From the NCBI GenBank assembly GCA_017651425.1, contig JAGCCZ010000050.1:1-40435 (forward strand): DNA of 40,435 nucleotides. Direction: 5' to 3'. Under the pieces are notes generated by a model, which saw nothing but the letters and a program-made list of their open reading frames with translations, searched no databases and had not been told where the DNA came from. This document shows positions 24,842-33,034 of this stretch, piece after piece. Numbering within the stretch: position 1 is the first letter of the stretch; every line of letters begins with the position of its first letter. This stretch comes from Bacteroidales bacterium (GTDB lineage Bacteria; Bacteroidota; Bacteroidia; Bacteroidales; WCHB1-69). The position numbers were made by a program, and so were the translations under genes.

Positions 24842-24918
24842 CCCCACACTGCGGCTCCCGCCTTGTGTGGGGTTAATTGCGCTTCGCGCGTGTTGCCTCT
24901 TCGGGGCTGCTTGAGGAA
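24842..24918. repeat. Composite three-hairpin repeat, copy 2 (5' of nadA)
   Basis: Stem CCCCACAC / GTGTGGGG with inner GCGG-CTC-CCGC (24842-24872), then TTAATT, GCGC-TTC-GCGC and GCCTC-TTC-GGGGC, ending GCTTGAGGAA. Same order as copy 1; the inner stem differs on both strands in a paired manner. It encodes the last ~14 residues of the gene at 24873-25349. Confidence 0.8.
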
Positions 24919-25349
24919 AAGTTTTGGATAGGCCCGACCTTCTGCACGGCGAGGTCCAGATCGAGGTCGTGGAGGCCGGGGTATGCGTTAATCAGGTAGT
25001 TGACAGGTATATGATTGACTAATTCAGCACTTGGGATGTTGTAGAACCATTGGTAGTAAGCGTAGAACTCGCCGATCCAATCGGGCAGAAAGCCCTGCAA
25101 CGATTCGCCGCGACGGAGCGAGTAGAGCTCGTTTTTCTGGAAATAGTCCCAAAGTTCATTGTGGTCCATCGTGCAGACATATGCCTGTGCGTTGTCGATG
25201 TGCTTTCTGGCGGCACTTTTCATGTAATGGACAATGAAGTCCGCCGTGTCCATGTCGGGATGGTCGTGCGCCACAAGGTCAAAAAGCTTGCCTTGCGCTT
25301 CCACAACATCGTCCAAATAGGCTCTCGGATAGGCGTGTTCCATATTCAT
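24873..25349 (-). CDS. Hypothetical partner of DUF3990 protein
   Basis: 158 residues, no recognised domain. The start ATG 25349 shares one base with the stop of the DUF3990 gene (TGATG), which implies translational coupling. The sequence is acidic and aromatic: ADFIVHYMKSAARKHIDNAQ, DHNELWDYFQKNELYSLRRG, DWIGEFYAYYQWFYNIPSAE, VNYLINAYPGLHDLDLDLAV. The tail SSSSPEEATRAKRN is read from the composite hairpin repeat, so the original end has been changed or extended. By position it could be an immunity or antitoxin-type partner, as DUF3990 genes are often found with small DUF3791 genes, but this protein does not clearly look like DUF3791. Confidence 0.6.
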   Translation of the reverse strand: MNMEHAYPRAYLDDVVEAQGKLFDLVAHDHPDMDTADFIVHYMKSAARKHIDNAQAYVCTMDHNELWDYFQKNELYSLRRGESLQGFLPDWIGEFYAYYQWFYNIPSAELVNHIPVNYLINAYPGLHDLDLDLAVQKVGPIQNFSSSSPEEATRAKRN

Positions 25350-25996
25350 CAAATTAAAGTGCTAAAAACTTTTGTTACCTTATTTCTATCAGAATCAATC
25401 AGTTCTCGCATATTTTCGCGAGCGGTGATGTCGCGTGTGTTATATTTCAGGTTGAATTCCGTGAAATCAACAGGTTGCAAGGCGGTCGTGTTTTCTACGA
25501 TATTGTCAAAGGCTTTCTGACTTTTCAAGCAGTATTGGATGCCAAGGCCGCCTAATGTCATCAATTCTTCCAATATGTCCACATCAATCTCATCCCGTAC
25601 AAAAGCCTTGGCGATGTAGAAATAGGAGGCATTCGCCCTCCAGCCTTTGATTACATCGTATGAATCTGTCGGAACCGCATATTTCTCAATGAATTTTGTG
25701 GATAGCATACGGTAACGCTTTGAATCTGCTGCTTCACGGTGCTTCATCAGCTCGGCCAACCAACATAGTATGTTCAATTGGGTAAAGTCCAAGATTTTCA
25801 GTTCATCGGTATTTAAAGTGAACTGATGTAACCAGCCGTTCTTGCTGTTTGGCTTGTAAACGGCCCATTCCATCGCTAAATCCCTGCTCTCAGTCAAATA
25901 GAAGCCCCTGCCGTAGTCGTGACGGTCGTTCCCCAAACCAAAAGTCGGGAGAACTTCTTTGGCTTCGCTGCCGTGATATAAGGTGATTTGCGACAT
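25349..25996 (-). CDS. DUF3990 protein, ADP-ribosyltransferase-like fold
   Basis: 215-residue protein whose N-terminus shows the DUF3990/ART-type blocks ITLYHGSEA (residues 4-12), DYGRGFYLTES and LAMEWA, the pattern of an NAD-binding ADP-ribosyltransferase core. The middle (about 90-150) has ILCWLAELMKHREAADSKRY and SYDVIKGWRANASYFYIAKAF, typical of this family. ATG 25996 follows a three-unit octamer array. It is coupled with the downstream gene at 25349. Activity has not been shown for the family as a whole as far as I know; a toxin or regulator that modifies a host or phage target is an inference. Confidence 0.8.
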   Translation of the reverse strand: MSQITLYHGSEAKEVLPTFGLGNDRHDYGRGFYLTESRDLAMEWAVYKPNSKNGWLHQFTLNTDELKILDFTQLNILCWLAELMKHREAADSKRYRMLSTKFIEKYAVPTDSYDVIKGWRANASYFYIAKAFVRDEIDVDILEELMTLGGLGIQYCLKSQKAFDNIVENTTALQPVDFTEFNLKYNTRDITARENMRELIDSDRNKVTKVFSTLI

Positions 25997-26002
25997 ATTC
26001 CC

Positions 26003-26026
26003 TTAACTTCTTAATTTCTTAGTTAC
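26003..26026 (-). repeat. Three-unit 8-bp array between rseP and DUF3990 gene
   Basis: Reading toward the DUF3990 gene the units are GTAACTAA, GAAATTAA, GAAGTTAA. The last two are identical to the last two units of the array at 17431-17470, giving a 19-base exact match. The array overlaps the rseP stop codon and ends 6 bases before ATG 25996. Confidence 0.75.
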
Positions 26027-27411
26027 TTAAAAAAGAACCTCCTGAAGTCCAACCCCAACGCATAGACCATCAGCAGGATGAGCAGCACGAAGCCGATGGT
26101 GTTGGCGATGCCGAGGAACTTGTCGCTGGGTTTCTTGCCGGTGATCATCTCCACGAGGATGAAGAGGATGTAGCCGCCGTCAAGGGCCGGGATGGGGATG
26201 ATGTTCATAAAGGCGAGGATGATGCCCAACAGGGCGGTCATATTCCAGAAGCGCTCCCAATCCCACGTCTTCGGGAAGATGCTGCCGATGGTGAGGAAGC
26301 TGCCCAACTGCGTGGAGCCTTCCTTGGTGAAGACAATCTTGAACTGCTTGACGTAGTCGGCGAGGGTTTGGAAGCCCATCACGATGCCTTTGGGTATGGA
26401 CTCGAAGAAGCCATATTCCTCTTTCACGCTGCCGAAATAGTCGTATGGCAGCTTGTAGGAGACGCCAATGTTGCCGAGCGAGTCGAGGGTGACGGTGCTG
26501 CGGCAGAGGCTGTCGCCACGATAGTAGGCGAGCTCCACGGGCTGGCCCTTGTTCTCGCTGAAGACCTTCTTGTAGTCGAAGAAGCAGAAGGTGGCGGAGT
26601 CGTTGACAGCCACGAGGGAGTCGCCGCGCATCAGGCCGGCGCGCGCCGCGGGTGTGGCGGGCAGCACGCTGTCGATGACAAACGGGATGCGGTAGTTGCA
26701 GAAGGCACTGTTGGTGCCGGCACCCACCACCTTGCGGGGCAGCGACTTGGGTATGCGGATGACTTTTTGCTCGCCGTCGCGCTCCACGGTCACGGTCTTG
26801 ATGTCATCGAGGAGAATGTCGTTGGCGAAGTCGCTCAGCGTCTGCGGCTTGTAGTCGTTGAGCAGGAGTATCTTGTCACCGTTGCGGAAACCGGCGTCCT
26901 GCATCTCCTGCGAGAACTCGAGACCGTACTTGGCGTTCTCGAGGGGGATATACTCGCGGCCGTAGGTGAAGCAGAGGGCGATGTAGATGATGATGGCGGA
27001 GAGGAAGTTGACCAGCACGCCGCCGATGATGATGAAGAAGCGCTGCCAGGCAGGCTTGGCGCGGAACTCCCACTCGTGAACCTCCTCGCCCAGGTCGGAA
27101 GCCTTCGTGGTCTCGTCCACCATGCCGTTGATGGAACAATAGCCGCCTAATGGCAGCCATCCCAGGCCCCATTCGGTGCTCTCCGGATGGTCGGCCCACT
27201 CCTTGGGGGCGCGGCCCGAGAAGAAACTGAAGTGGTTCTTCCCGTCATATCGCTTGAAGCGGATGAAGGAGAATCCCGGGTTGAAGAAGAGGTAGAACTG
27301 GTCCACCCGTGTCTTGAAGATCTTGGCGAAGGTGAAATGCCCCAATTCATGTGTGAGGATGAGGAAAGAGAGGCTGGCGACCAGCCCTAATATTTGTGTT
27401 ACTACGCCCAT
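26023..27411 (-). CDS. rseP: Site-2 protease RseP (RIP metalloprotease)
   Basis: 462-residue inner-membrane zinc protease that cleaves membrane-spanning substrates such as anti-sigma factors. HExxH is HELGH (residues 21-25) in the first membrane helix; the second catalytic block PIPALDGGYI is in a C-terminal helix near residue 408. Two PDZ-like segments lie between, the second with IDSVLPATPAARAGLMRGDSL. Additional helices appear around FFIIIGGVLVNFLSAIIIYIALCF. ATG 27411 gives MGVVTQILGL; an in-frame upstream extension crosses the promoter box. No dxr, bamA or other envelope genes accompany it here, unlike in proteobacteria. It diverges from the gene at 27506. Confidence 0.95.
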   Translation of the reverse strand: MGVVTQILGLVASLSFLILTHELGHFTFAKIFKTRVDQFYLFFNPGFSFIRFKRYDGKNHFSFFSGRAPKEWADHPESTEWGLGWLPLGGYCSINGMVDETTKASDLGEEVHEWEFRAKPAWQRFFIIIGGVLVNFLSAIIIYIALCFTYGREYIPLENAKYGLEFSQEMQDAGFRNGDKILLLNDYKPQTLSDFANDILLDDIKTVTVERDGEQKVIRIPKSLPRKVVGAGTNSAFCNYRIPFVIDSVLPATPAARAGLMRGDSLVAVNDSATFCFFDYKKVFSENKGQPVELAYYRGDSLCRSTVTLDSLGNIGVSYKLPYDYFGSVKEEYGFFESIPKGIVMGFQTLADYVKQFKIVFTKEGSTQLGSFLTIGSIFPKTWDWERFWNMTALLGIILAFMNIIPIPALDGGYILFILVEMITGKKPSDKFLGIANTIGFVLLILLMVYALGLDFRRFFFK

Positions 27412-27435
27412 TGTCGTGTCAATTTTACAAGGCCG

Positions 27436-27486
27436 CAAAGATACAAAAAAAATGTGGGTTGACTTTCCACTTTTTTTGTACATTTG
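27436..27486. promoter_or_regulatory. Divergent promoter boxes between rseP and the gene at 27506
   Basis: Minus-strand TATCTTTG (27443-27436) lies 24 bases before the rseP ATG; plus-strand TACATTTG (27479-27486) lies 19 bases before ATG 27506. Both are exact TAnnTTTG matches and are 35 bases apart. Confidence 0.5.
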
Positions 27487-27505
27487 CACCCGCTATTGCA
27501 ATGAA

Positions 27506-28192
27506 ATGGATACACAGGACTCTAATGAAAAATCGGCCAAGACCATAGGGAAAGGCACACTGTTTTTGATTGCCACTGTCATAGGCCTGCTTTTGGGCGC
27601 GGTGGTCACCATGTTGGTCATAGACCTCACAGGGTATCATCATCCTACCGTTGTGAACGTGATCCCTTCCGACACGCTCGCTTCCAAGCATGGATCGGAC
27701 ACCGTTGTGAAATATGTGATCCACAAGTATGAGGACCGTGAGATGCAGAACCTGGCTGCCCAGGATCTCGACAGCATCCCCGCGGACTCGCTTCTGGACG
27801 ACTTGGCTACCGAAGACCTGACCATGGAGTATGACGAACTCTATATGTCCGACCTTCAAGAGAGCGGTAAATCGGTTATGGAAGACAGAATGCTGTCGAA
27901 GGTGAGTTCCCGTGTCATCTATCTTGATCAAAACAAACAGGAAATTGCTGTGCCGGAACAGAAGCCCTCGTTTGTCCAGATTCAGCAATGGACCACGCCC
28001 ATTAAGAACAAGATGTCCTACAATTTCTCCGGGAATGTACTGAAAATCAAAGGATTGAGTCTTGATGATGTAAAGTTGTACAATATCAGGAATCAGTGGT
28101 TGATCGTTTCCAACGGACGTGTTTATCCCATTCACCCGAACAATCAGTTCGACAAGTTGGTGGAATCAGCCGAGTATGATTTTTTGTTCTGA
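27506..28192 (+). CDS. Hypothetical membrane-anchored protein
   Basis: 228 residues with one N-terminal membrane helix (LFLIATVIGLLLGAVVTMLV, about residues 19-38) followed by an acidic linker (IPADSLLDDLATEDLTMEYDEL) and a C-terminal part with IQQWTTPIKNKMSYNFSGNV and VKLYNIRNQWLIVSNGRVYPI. The soluble part probably faces the periplasm. I do not recognise the family. It has its own promoter box and is followed 29 bases later by the nucleoside phosphorylase gene; a shared transcript is possible. Codon use resembles the core genes around it. Confidence 0.7.
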   Translation: MDTQDSNEKSAKTIGKGTLFLIATVIGLLLGAVVTMLVIDLTGYHHPTVVNVIPSDTLASKHGSDTVVKYVIHKYEDREMQNLAAQDLDSIPADSLLDDLATEDLTMEYDELYMSDLQESGKSVMEDRMLSKVSSRVIYLDQNKQEIAVPEQKPSFVQIQQWTTPIKNKMSYNFSGNVLKIKGLSLDDVKLYNIRNQWLIVSNGRVYPIHPNNQFDKLVESAEYDFLF

Positions 28193-28221
28193 TAAATTTT
28201 GATAATCTAATATTGAATACT

Positions 28222-29082
28222 ATGATAATTCCAGCATCTGAACTGCCCCAACAAAAAGACGGGGCCATCTATCATCTTAACTTGCATGCCGAAGAACTTG
28301 CCGACAATGTGATCTTGGTGGGTGATCCGGGGCGCGTCTCGATGATTTCCAGCATGTTTGATAAAATTGAATTGGTCAAGGAAAACCGCGAGCTGATCAC
28401 ACATACGGGCCTGTACAAAGGCAAGAGAATATCCGCCGTCTCCACGGGCATGGGCACGGACAACATTGACATTGTGGTCACGGAGCTGGATGCAGTGGCC
28501 AACATTGATTTGGCGACACGGACCGTGAAACCGGAGCGGCATGCGCTCAACATGGTGCGCATCGGCACTTCCGGCGGACTACGGCCTGACATCGAGTGCG
28601 GCTCTTTCGTCGCTTCGGCGTGGGGACTTGGCATTGACGGCGTGTGGCAGTACTACGAACACGGGAACTGGGATAATGAGGAGTTGGTGCGCGCTTTTGT
28701 CCGGCACACGGATTGGAATGAGCGTCTGCCACGACCATATTGCACCCCCGCATCGCAGGAGCTGTTGAACCGCATCGCCTTCGACATGCGTCAGGGTGTG
28801 ACCGTGAGCGCGCCGGGCTTCTTTGGCCCGCAGGGGCGCCAGGTGCGCGCACCGCTGGCTTTCCCGCATCTGAATGAGAAAATAGAGACTTTTGAATATG
28901 ACGGAAACGTCATCACCAACATGGAGATGGAATGCTCGGCCATCTATGGTTTGGGCAACATATTGGGACATCAGCCCTTGACCGTGTGCCTCATCATCGC
29001 CAATCGCGTGACGGGCCGCTTCCTGGACGATTATCACGACAGGATGGAGACGTTGGTACGGACTGTGTTGGACAGAATTTAA
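28222..29082 (+). CDS. Nucleoside phosphorylase (uridine phosphorylase-like)
   Basis: 286-residue PNP/UDP-family phosphorylase that splits a nucleoside with phosphate into base and ribose-1-phosphate. Family marks: VILVGDPGRV near residue 36, the STGMGTDNIDIVVTEL block, MVRIGTSGGLRPDIECGSFV, and NMEMECSAIYGL (the Met-Glu pair that binds ribose). The size and FEYDGNVITNMEME arrangement resemble uridine phosphorylases of Bacteroidota, but the base specificity cannot be settled by eye. ATG 28222 is chosen over TTG 28213. The FISUMP gene begins 5 bases after the stop. Confidence 0.9.
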   Translation: MIIPASELPQQKDGAIYHLNLHAEELADNVILVGDPGRVSMISSMFDKIELVKENRELITHTGLYKGKRISAVSTGMGTDNIDIVVTELDAVANIDLATRTVKPERHALNMVRIGTSGGLRPDIECGSFVASAWGLGIDGVWQYYEHGNWDNEELVRAFVRHTDWNERLPRPYCTPASQELLNRIAFDMRQGVTVSAPGFFGPQGRQVRAPLAFPHLNEKIETFEYDGNVITNMEMECSAIYGLGNILGHQPLTVCLIIANRVTGRFLDDYHDRMETLVRTVLDRI

Positions 29083-29087
29083 CGGAC

Positions 29088-29846
29088 ATGAAAAGATTTT
29101 TGCTGTTTTGCGTTTTCATAGCGATGACGGTGCTGATGGTGAATGCCTGCAAGCACCGTCCCACGGAGAGCCCCGCCGTGATCGTGAAGGACGCCGTCAC
29201 CGATGTGGATGGCAACACCTATGATGCTGTAGTTATCGGGGAGCAGACATGGATGGCTTCCAACCTGAAAACGACCCATTATGCCGACGGCACGGAGATC
29301 CCGCCGGGCGACATCACGAGCAGCAGTGATTCTCTGCCGTACAGGTATCTTCCGGACAATTCGGTGGTCGGTTCCGATCTTTTGGGCCTGTTGTACAATT
29401 GGCCTGCCGTGATGCATGGACAAAGTCACAGCAGCGAGAACCCTTCGGGGGTGCAGGGTGTTTGCCCTGACGGATGGCATGTGCCCTCCAATCCAGAGTG
29501 GAACGCTATGATTGCAGCGGTCAAGGCAAACGACGACTATATCGAATACAGCGGCTCTGTCGTCAAGGCGTTGGCCGCTGCGTATGGTTGGGATTCCGCG
29601 CGCGTCTATCTCTCGCCGGGGCGGGAAATGGAAATCAACGATGCAACGGGATTCCACGCGCTTCCGGCCGGGAATTTCATCTTCGGCACCTTCAATGATG
29701 TGGGGCAGTATGCCTACTTCTGGACCACCTCGCGCACGGGAAACTATTTTGCAGGTGGACGGAGCATCGGATTCAACACCAAAGAGCCTACTGCGAACGA
29801 CTGCAGCCTGTTTTACGGCCTGTCGGTAAGATGCGTGAAGGATTGA
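29088..29846 (+). CDS. FISUMP domain lipoprotein
   Basis: 252 residues. Signal peptide RFLLFCVFIAMTVLMVNAC with lipobox VNAC. The domain shows the FISUMP (Fib_succ_major) pattern: DVDGNTYDAVVIGEQTWMAS and NLKTTHYADGTEI at the start, LLYNWPAV, GVCPDGWHVPSNPEW in the middle, and FWTTSRTG, then LFYGLSVRCVKD at the end. Role unknown; FISUMP proteins are secreted or surface-exposed in Bacteroidota and Fibrobacter. It starts 5 bases after the phosphorylase gene, so they share a transcript. Confidence 0.88.
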   Translation: MKRFLLFCVFIAMTVLMVNACKHRPTESPAVIVKDAVTDVDGNTYDAVVIGEQTWMASNLKTTHYADGTEIPPGDITSSSDSLPYRYLPDNSVVGSDLLGLLYNWPAVMHGQSHSSENPSGVQGVCPDGWHVPSNPEWNAMIAAVKANDDYIEYSGSVVKALAAAYGWDSARVYLSPGREMEINDATGFHALPAGNFIFGTFNDVGQYAYFWTTSRTGNYFAGGRSIGFNTKEPTANDCSLFYGLSVRCVKD

Positions 29847-29874
29847 CGGATCCTGTCACTTTGGTTATCTGAAC

Positions 29875-30366
29875 TTATAGTATTTCACGGGCGATCCAGG
29901 CGCAGGCTATGGCATCGTCAAGGGCATTGTGCTCGTGTGTCAAGGTGTAGCCGCATTGTGCCGCCACCGTGTAAAGCTTGTGGTTGGGCAGGTCGGGGAA
30001 TGCTCGCATCGACGCCGCCAGAGTGTCATAGAACTTGTAGCCGGGGTATTCCATCTTGTGGACATGGAAGACGGCCTGCAAGCTGCGTTCGTCGATATGT
30101 TTGTCATGGGCCACCAGCGGCAGCCCTCCGATGAGCGGGTCCACGAGTTTCCACACCTCCACAAAGCTGGGCGCGTCTTGCGTGTCTTTGCGTTGAAGGC
30201 CGTGGATCTTGGAGCACCAATAATCGTAATAGTTGGGGCGGGGTTGGATGAGAGAGTAGAATGTTTGCATGATTACACCGTCCTTGACCACCACAATGCC
30301 CACGCTGCATACCGAACTGCACTCGTTATTGGCGGATTCAAAGTCTATGGCAACAAAATCCTTCAT
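29875..30366 (-). CDS. 3'-5' exonuclease, DnaQ-like (DEDDh)
   Basis: 163-residue stand-alone DEDDh exonuclease. Catalytic residues visible: D8 and E10 (AIDFES), D92 in AHDKHIDERSL, and H146/D151 in HNALDDAIA. It resembles the epsilon/RNase T superfamily members annotated as 3'-5' exonuclease in Bacteroidota; the partner or substrate (DNA proofreading, RNA trimming) is not evident. It is convergent with the FISUMP gene. Confidence 0.9.
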   Translation of the reverse strand: MKDFVAIDFESANNECSSVCSVGIVVVKDGVIMQTFYSLIQPRPNYYDYWCSKIHGLQRKDTQDAPSFVEVWKLVDPLIGGLPLVAHDKHIDERSLQAVFHVHKMEYPGYKFYDTLAASMRAFPDLPNHKLYTVAAQCGYTLTHEHNALDDAIACAWIAREIL

Positions 30367-30390
30367 TTCTTTTTATTTGTTTTCAGGCGG

Positions 30391-30398
30391 CAAAAATA
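30391..30398 (-). promoter_or_regulatory. Candidate -7 box for the exonuclease gene
   Basis: TATTTTTG on the minus strand, 24 bases upstream of ATG 30366; exact TAnnTTTG match. Confidence 0.5.
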
Positions 30399-30452
30399 GG
30401 CAATTTTCGGGTATCTGGATGCCCGTTGGCGATATAAAATAATTCCGTTTTT

Positions 30453-32129
30453 TTACTCTTTTGTCAGATACATCACCATTCGCCCGTCTTCGTATAGTTT
30501 GATGGTAATATTGTGGTACGACCACAACAAATATTTGCTTTTCCCATCTGATTTGACAGGCTCTTTGCCGGTCAGGCGAGTCAGGATTTGGCGTACTTGC
30601 GAATGCTTTTTCCCCACATCGTCTATACTTCCGGAACTGTGCTCGGACGAGTTATAAACATTGGTCTTTATCCACTCAAAAAATGCACCCCTGACCATAG
30701 AATCGCTTTTATGCACGCAATAGTACACAGATAAGGTCTCTTTAGGATCGGCTACGGTATAATAGCTGTATCTTTCGTACTCGCCTGTTTGATAATCGTC
30801 AGGGTAATAAAGATTGGCCAAATCTCTGAACTCTCCCTGGCAAGTGGCCTGTAACGACTTCTCCACGCTGTCTGTCTGGGAAAGAGTCAGATGGTCAAGA
30901 TGATTCAGAAGATATTGGAGCAATGGCTCGATGTTGTCCGTGCCTATATGAGGCAGTGAATCCTGATTGTGGACAATATGACAGATATGGATGAGTGTAT
31001 CCTGGATTTCCAGCACCCCGTAGGAATTTTTATTTTCCTCGAATTGCAGAAAACATTGGTTTGGAGCTGGATTTTCACCTCTGAAGCAATCGTACCATCG
31101 GAGAAAGCGGTATGGATGTCCCAAATCGAATTTTTCAATCAGTTTTCCGTCTTCAAGCTGGGCAATGATAGTTTTCTTCTTTGAATTGATCAGGTAGTAA
31201 AGGTTCCCATTTGTCAAGAATGCGTCTGAAAATACCGTGTCGTATGTCTTTTTGCCCCACCAATTGCCCTCATCATATCTGCCTGTGAATTGGAAAAAAG
31301 TAGGAACAGGATTAACCTCCAGGCCACCGGAATGATAAAGGTTTTGCAAAAAAACGTGTTCGTCTGCAGAAGCATCTTCGTATGTAAAGCCCTTTTCACA
31401 TAATTGTGTTTTCCCTTCCAAGGAAATCAAGGTGTCCACTTTGCTGACCCGAATGAAATAATAGACATTGTCTTTTTTGATGATGCGCGACAATCCTCTA
31501 GGCATAAGGTGTTGGGAAAAATATTCTTTAACTCCAGGATAGGAAGGTTTTATAGTAATAGAGGAACTGCTTTCCCAAATGTCCGTGCTCACTTCTTGCG
31601 TGTTCTGCAGAACGTCAAGGTGTGACGCTGTTTTGTCTATAAACCAGGTGTATTCTCCCCATTCACCAATGTCAACGAATGCAACGCTGTATTGGTCGTC
31701 CTCATAGATTACATTGGAGACCACTTCGACGGGCTCCCATTGCCAATCAGACATATCAAAAAAATAGCCGTCCTGTTCGCCTCTAAGATGATAGGGCCTT
31801 AAGAAGAGCGTGTCGTGTCGCGTAAAAAGGTCGCCATAATAGTTTCTTTGAAAATCTTTGGGCAAACTTACCTCTCTAATCTCATTTCCATCTTCTGAAA
31901 TGACGAGCAGTCGGTTTTTCCATAGCCAATGGTCATAGACTTGTGTGTTTTTGAAAATACAGAAATAATAGCCGTGATATTTGGCGGCCCACTTCATCTC
32001 AAATTCTGAAATAGGGCTTATGAAATCAGAGGCGTTAATCCGTAGCGTGTCCTCCACCACCCGGAACTGCTGGGCGTAGGAAGAGAAAGACATCACGAGG
32101 AATACGATAAGAAATTTCCAGCGATTCAT
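30453..32129 (-). CDS. Large hypothetical exported protein
   Basis: 558 residues with a signal peptide (MNRWKFLIVFLVMSFSSYAQ). The body is rich in Trp and Tyr with repeated short beta-like strands (for example NRLLVISEDGNEIREVSLP, YFFDMSDWQWEPVEVVSNVI, NLYYLINSKKKTIIAQLEDG), which may suggest a beta-propeller-like fold, but no repeat is clear enough to prove it. I recognise no domain. No T9SS C-terminal domain is present, so a periplasmic location is the simplest guess. Codon use is somewhat AT-shifted. A -7 box lies 93 bases upstream. Confidence 0.7.
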   Translation of the reverse strand: MNRWKFLIVFLVMSFSSYAQQFRVVEDTLRINASDFISPISEFEMKWAAKYHGYYFCIFKNTQVYDHWLWKNRLLVISEDGNEIREVSLPKDFQRNYYGDLFTRHDTLFLRPYHLRGEQDGYFFDMSDWQWEPVEVVSNVIYEDDQYSVAFVDIGEWGEYTWFIDKTASHLDVLQNTQEVSTDIWESSSSITIKPSYPGVKEYFSQHLMPRGLSRIIKKDNVYYFIRVSKVDTLISLEGKTQLCEKGFTYEDASADEHVFLQNLYHSGGLEVNPVPTFFQFTGRYDEGNWWGKKTYDTVFSDAFLTNGNLYYLINSKKKTIIAQLEDGKLIEKFDLGHPYRFLRWYDCFRGENPAPNQCFLQFEENKNSYGVLEIQDTLIHICHIVHNQDSLPHIGTDNIEPLLQYLLNHLDHLTLSQTDSVEKSLQATCQGEFRDLANLYYPDDYQTGEYERYSYYTVADPKETLSVYYCVHKSDSMVRGAFFEWIKTNVYNSSEHSSGSIDDVGKKHSQVRQILTRLTGKEPVKSDGKSKYLLWSYHNITIKLYEDGRMVMYLTKE

Positions 32130-32221
32130 TTTCGATATAGAGACTTCAGTTTATTCACACTCCACGCCGTATCCGCGGACCATGCGAAGTCGTTAAACAT
32201 AATCCGAAGAGAACGACGCAG

Positions 32222-32229
32222 CAAAGATA
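32222..32229 (-). promoter_or_regulatory. Candidate -7 box for the large exported protein gene
   Basis: TATCTTTG on the minus strand, 92 bases upstream of ATG 32129; exact TAnnTTTG match. Confidence 0.35.
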
Positions 32230-32283
32230 GCAATTATTTATATCATGAGGATGCAAAGAATGGAAAAGGTTGCGGTGGCAGGA

Positions 32284-32595
32284 TTAGTGGTACAATAAAC
32301 TGTGTACTGCGTCACGAATAAAAATGATTTCTTGGCCATCCTTATCAAGAACCACCTCGTATGCGAAATGAAAATCCTCGCAAATAAAATCCTGCCAATT
32401 GTTTTTTATCCATTCTTCTTTCCATCTCGCCTTTGGATAGATGAAATAGTAATCTTTCAAGGACTCGAGAGCGGCAATTAGCCGTTTCTTTTTGGCCATA
32501 ACAGTCTCCTCAGACAACGATATGTGCCTGTTCATTGCAGCGATATAGAAGTCGTCAATTGCTTTTACGGCTTTATCATCAACAATCACTTTCAT
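32284..32595 (-). CDS. RelE/ParE-type toxin
   Basis: 103-residue protein of the RelE/ParE superfamily, small toxins that cleave ribosome-bound mRNA (RelE-like) or inhibit gyrase (ParE-like). The C-terminal core reads RWKEEWIKNNWQDFICEDFH, FAYEVVLDKDGQEIIFIRDAVHS, the family's beta-sheet with an Arg near the end. The start codon overlaps the antitoxin stop by one base. Mode of action is not certain from sequence. Confidence 0.82.
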   Translation of the reverse strand: MKVIVDDKAVKAIDDFYIAAMNRHISLSEETVMAKKKRLIAALESLKDYYFIYPKARWKEEWIKNNWQDFICEDFHFAYEVVLDKDGQEIIFIRDAVHSLLYH

Positions 32596-32783
32596 TATTT
32601 GATGTGATAATGTTGATGGATAAGTTCTGTCAGATGGGTATCAAGCTCCTCAAGCGTCATGCTACGTTCGATTTCCTCGTCCGTTAATGTCCGAAGAGTC
32701 TTTTGGACGGGAGCGGCATATTGCATTTGAGGTTCATTAACTTCTTGCATTTCAGCGTCTTCAAGGGTGTGATCTTTTGCCAT
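32595..32783 (-). CDS. Antitoxin of RelE/ParE pair
   Basis: 62-residue acidic protein (MAKDHTLEDAEMQEVNEPQM, then TLRTLTDEEIERSMTLEELDTHLTEL) immediately upstream of the toxin, with stop and start sharing one base (TAATG). Its size, charge and position are those of an antitoxin; no DNA-binding domain is obvious, so it may rely on the complex for regulation. ATG 32783 follows a -7 box by 23 bases. Confidence 0.75.
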   Translation of the reverse strand: MAKDHTLEDAEMQEVNEPQMQYAAPVQKTLRTLTDEEIERSMTLEELDTHLTELIHQHYHIK

Positions 32784-32806
32784 TTCGTTCGTTGTTTTCT
32801 TCAGCC

Positions 32807-32814
32807 GCAAAAAT
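32807..32814 (-). promoter_or_regulatory. Candidate -7 box for the toxin-antitoxin pair
   Basis: TATTTTTG on the minus strand, 23 bases upstream of ATG 32783; exact TAnnTTTG match. Confidence 0.5.
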
Positions 32815-32904
32815 ACACATTTTTAGAATGGTTGTGCCTCCATGATATTTTTTTTAATGGAACAAAAAGTTTTTGTTAAAAAACATAGCTTTTCCATGGA
32901 CTGA

Positions 32905-32970
32905 AGTAGGCTGCTGAAGGAGAACTTGTGTGGGAGTATGTCCTCATCCTTGCGGATGTCGGCGATGATT
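32905..32970 (-). pseudogene. Decayed copy of the short-ORF tail
   Basis: The minus strand reads IADIRKDEDILPHKFSFSSLLQ, aligned with DDDIRKAEALLRHDLSFRVLLRP at 34827-34920 and with the tail at 19529. It lacks the stop after LL and any start, so it is a remnant beside the first REP cluster. Confidence 0.45.
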
Positions 32971-33034
32971 AAGGGCCTTAACAGTAACCGATACCATCTC
33001 CGTATTTCTCCAAGCCCGACTCCGTGTCTCTCTC

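Noticed and set aside
24799..24849. N-terminal extension of nadA
   Set aside because: The extra residues are encoded by tandem and palindromic repeat DNA; ATG 24798 gives the normal NadA start.
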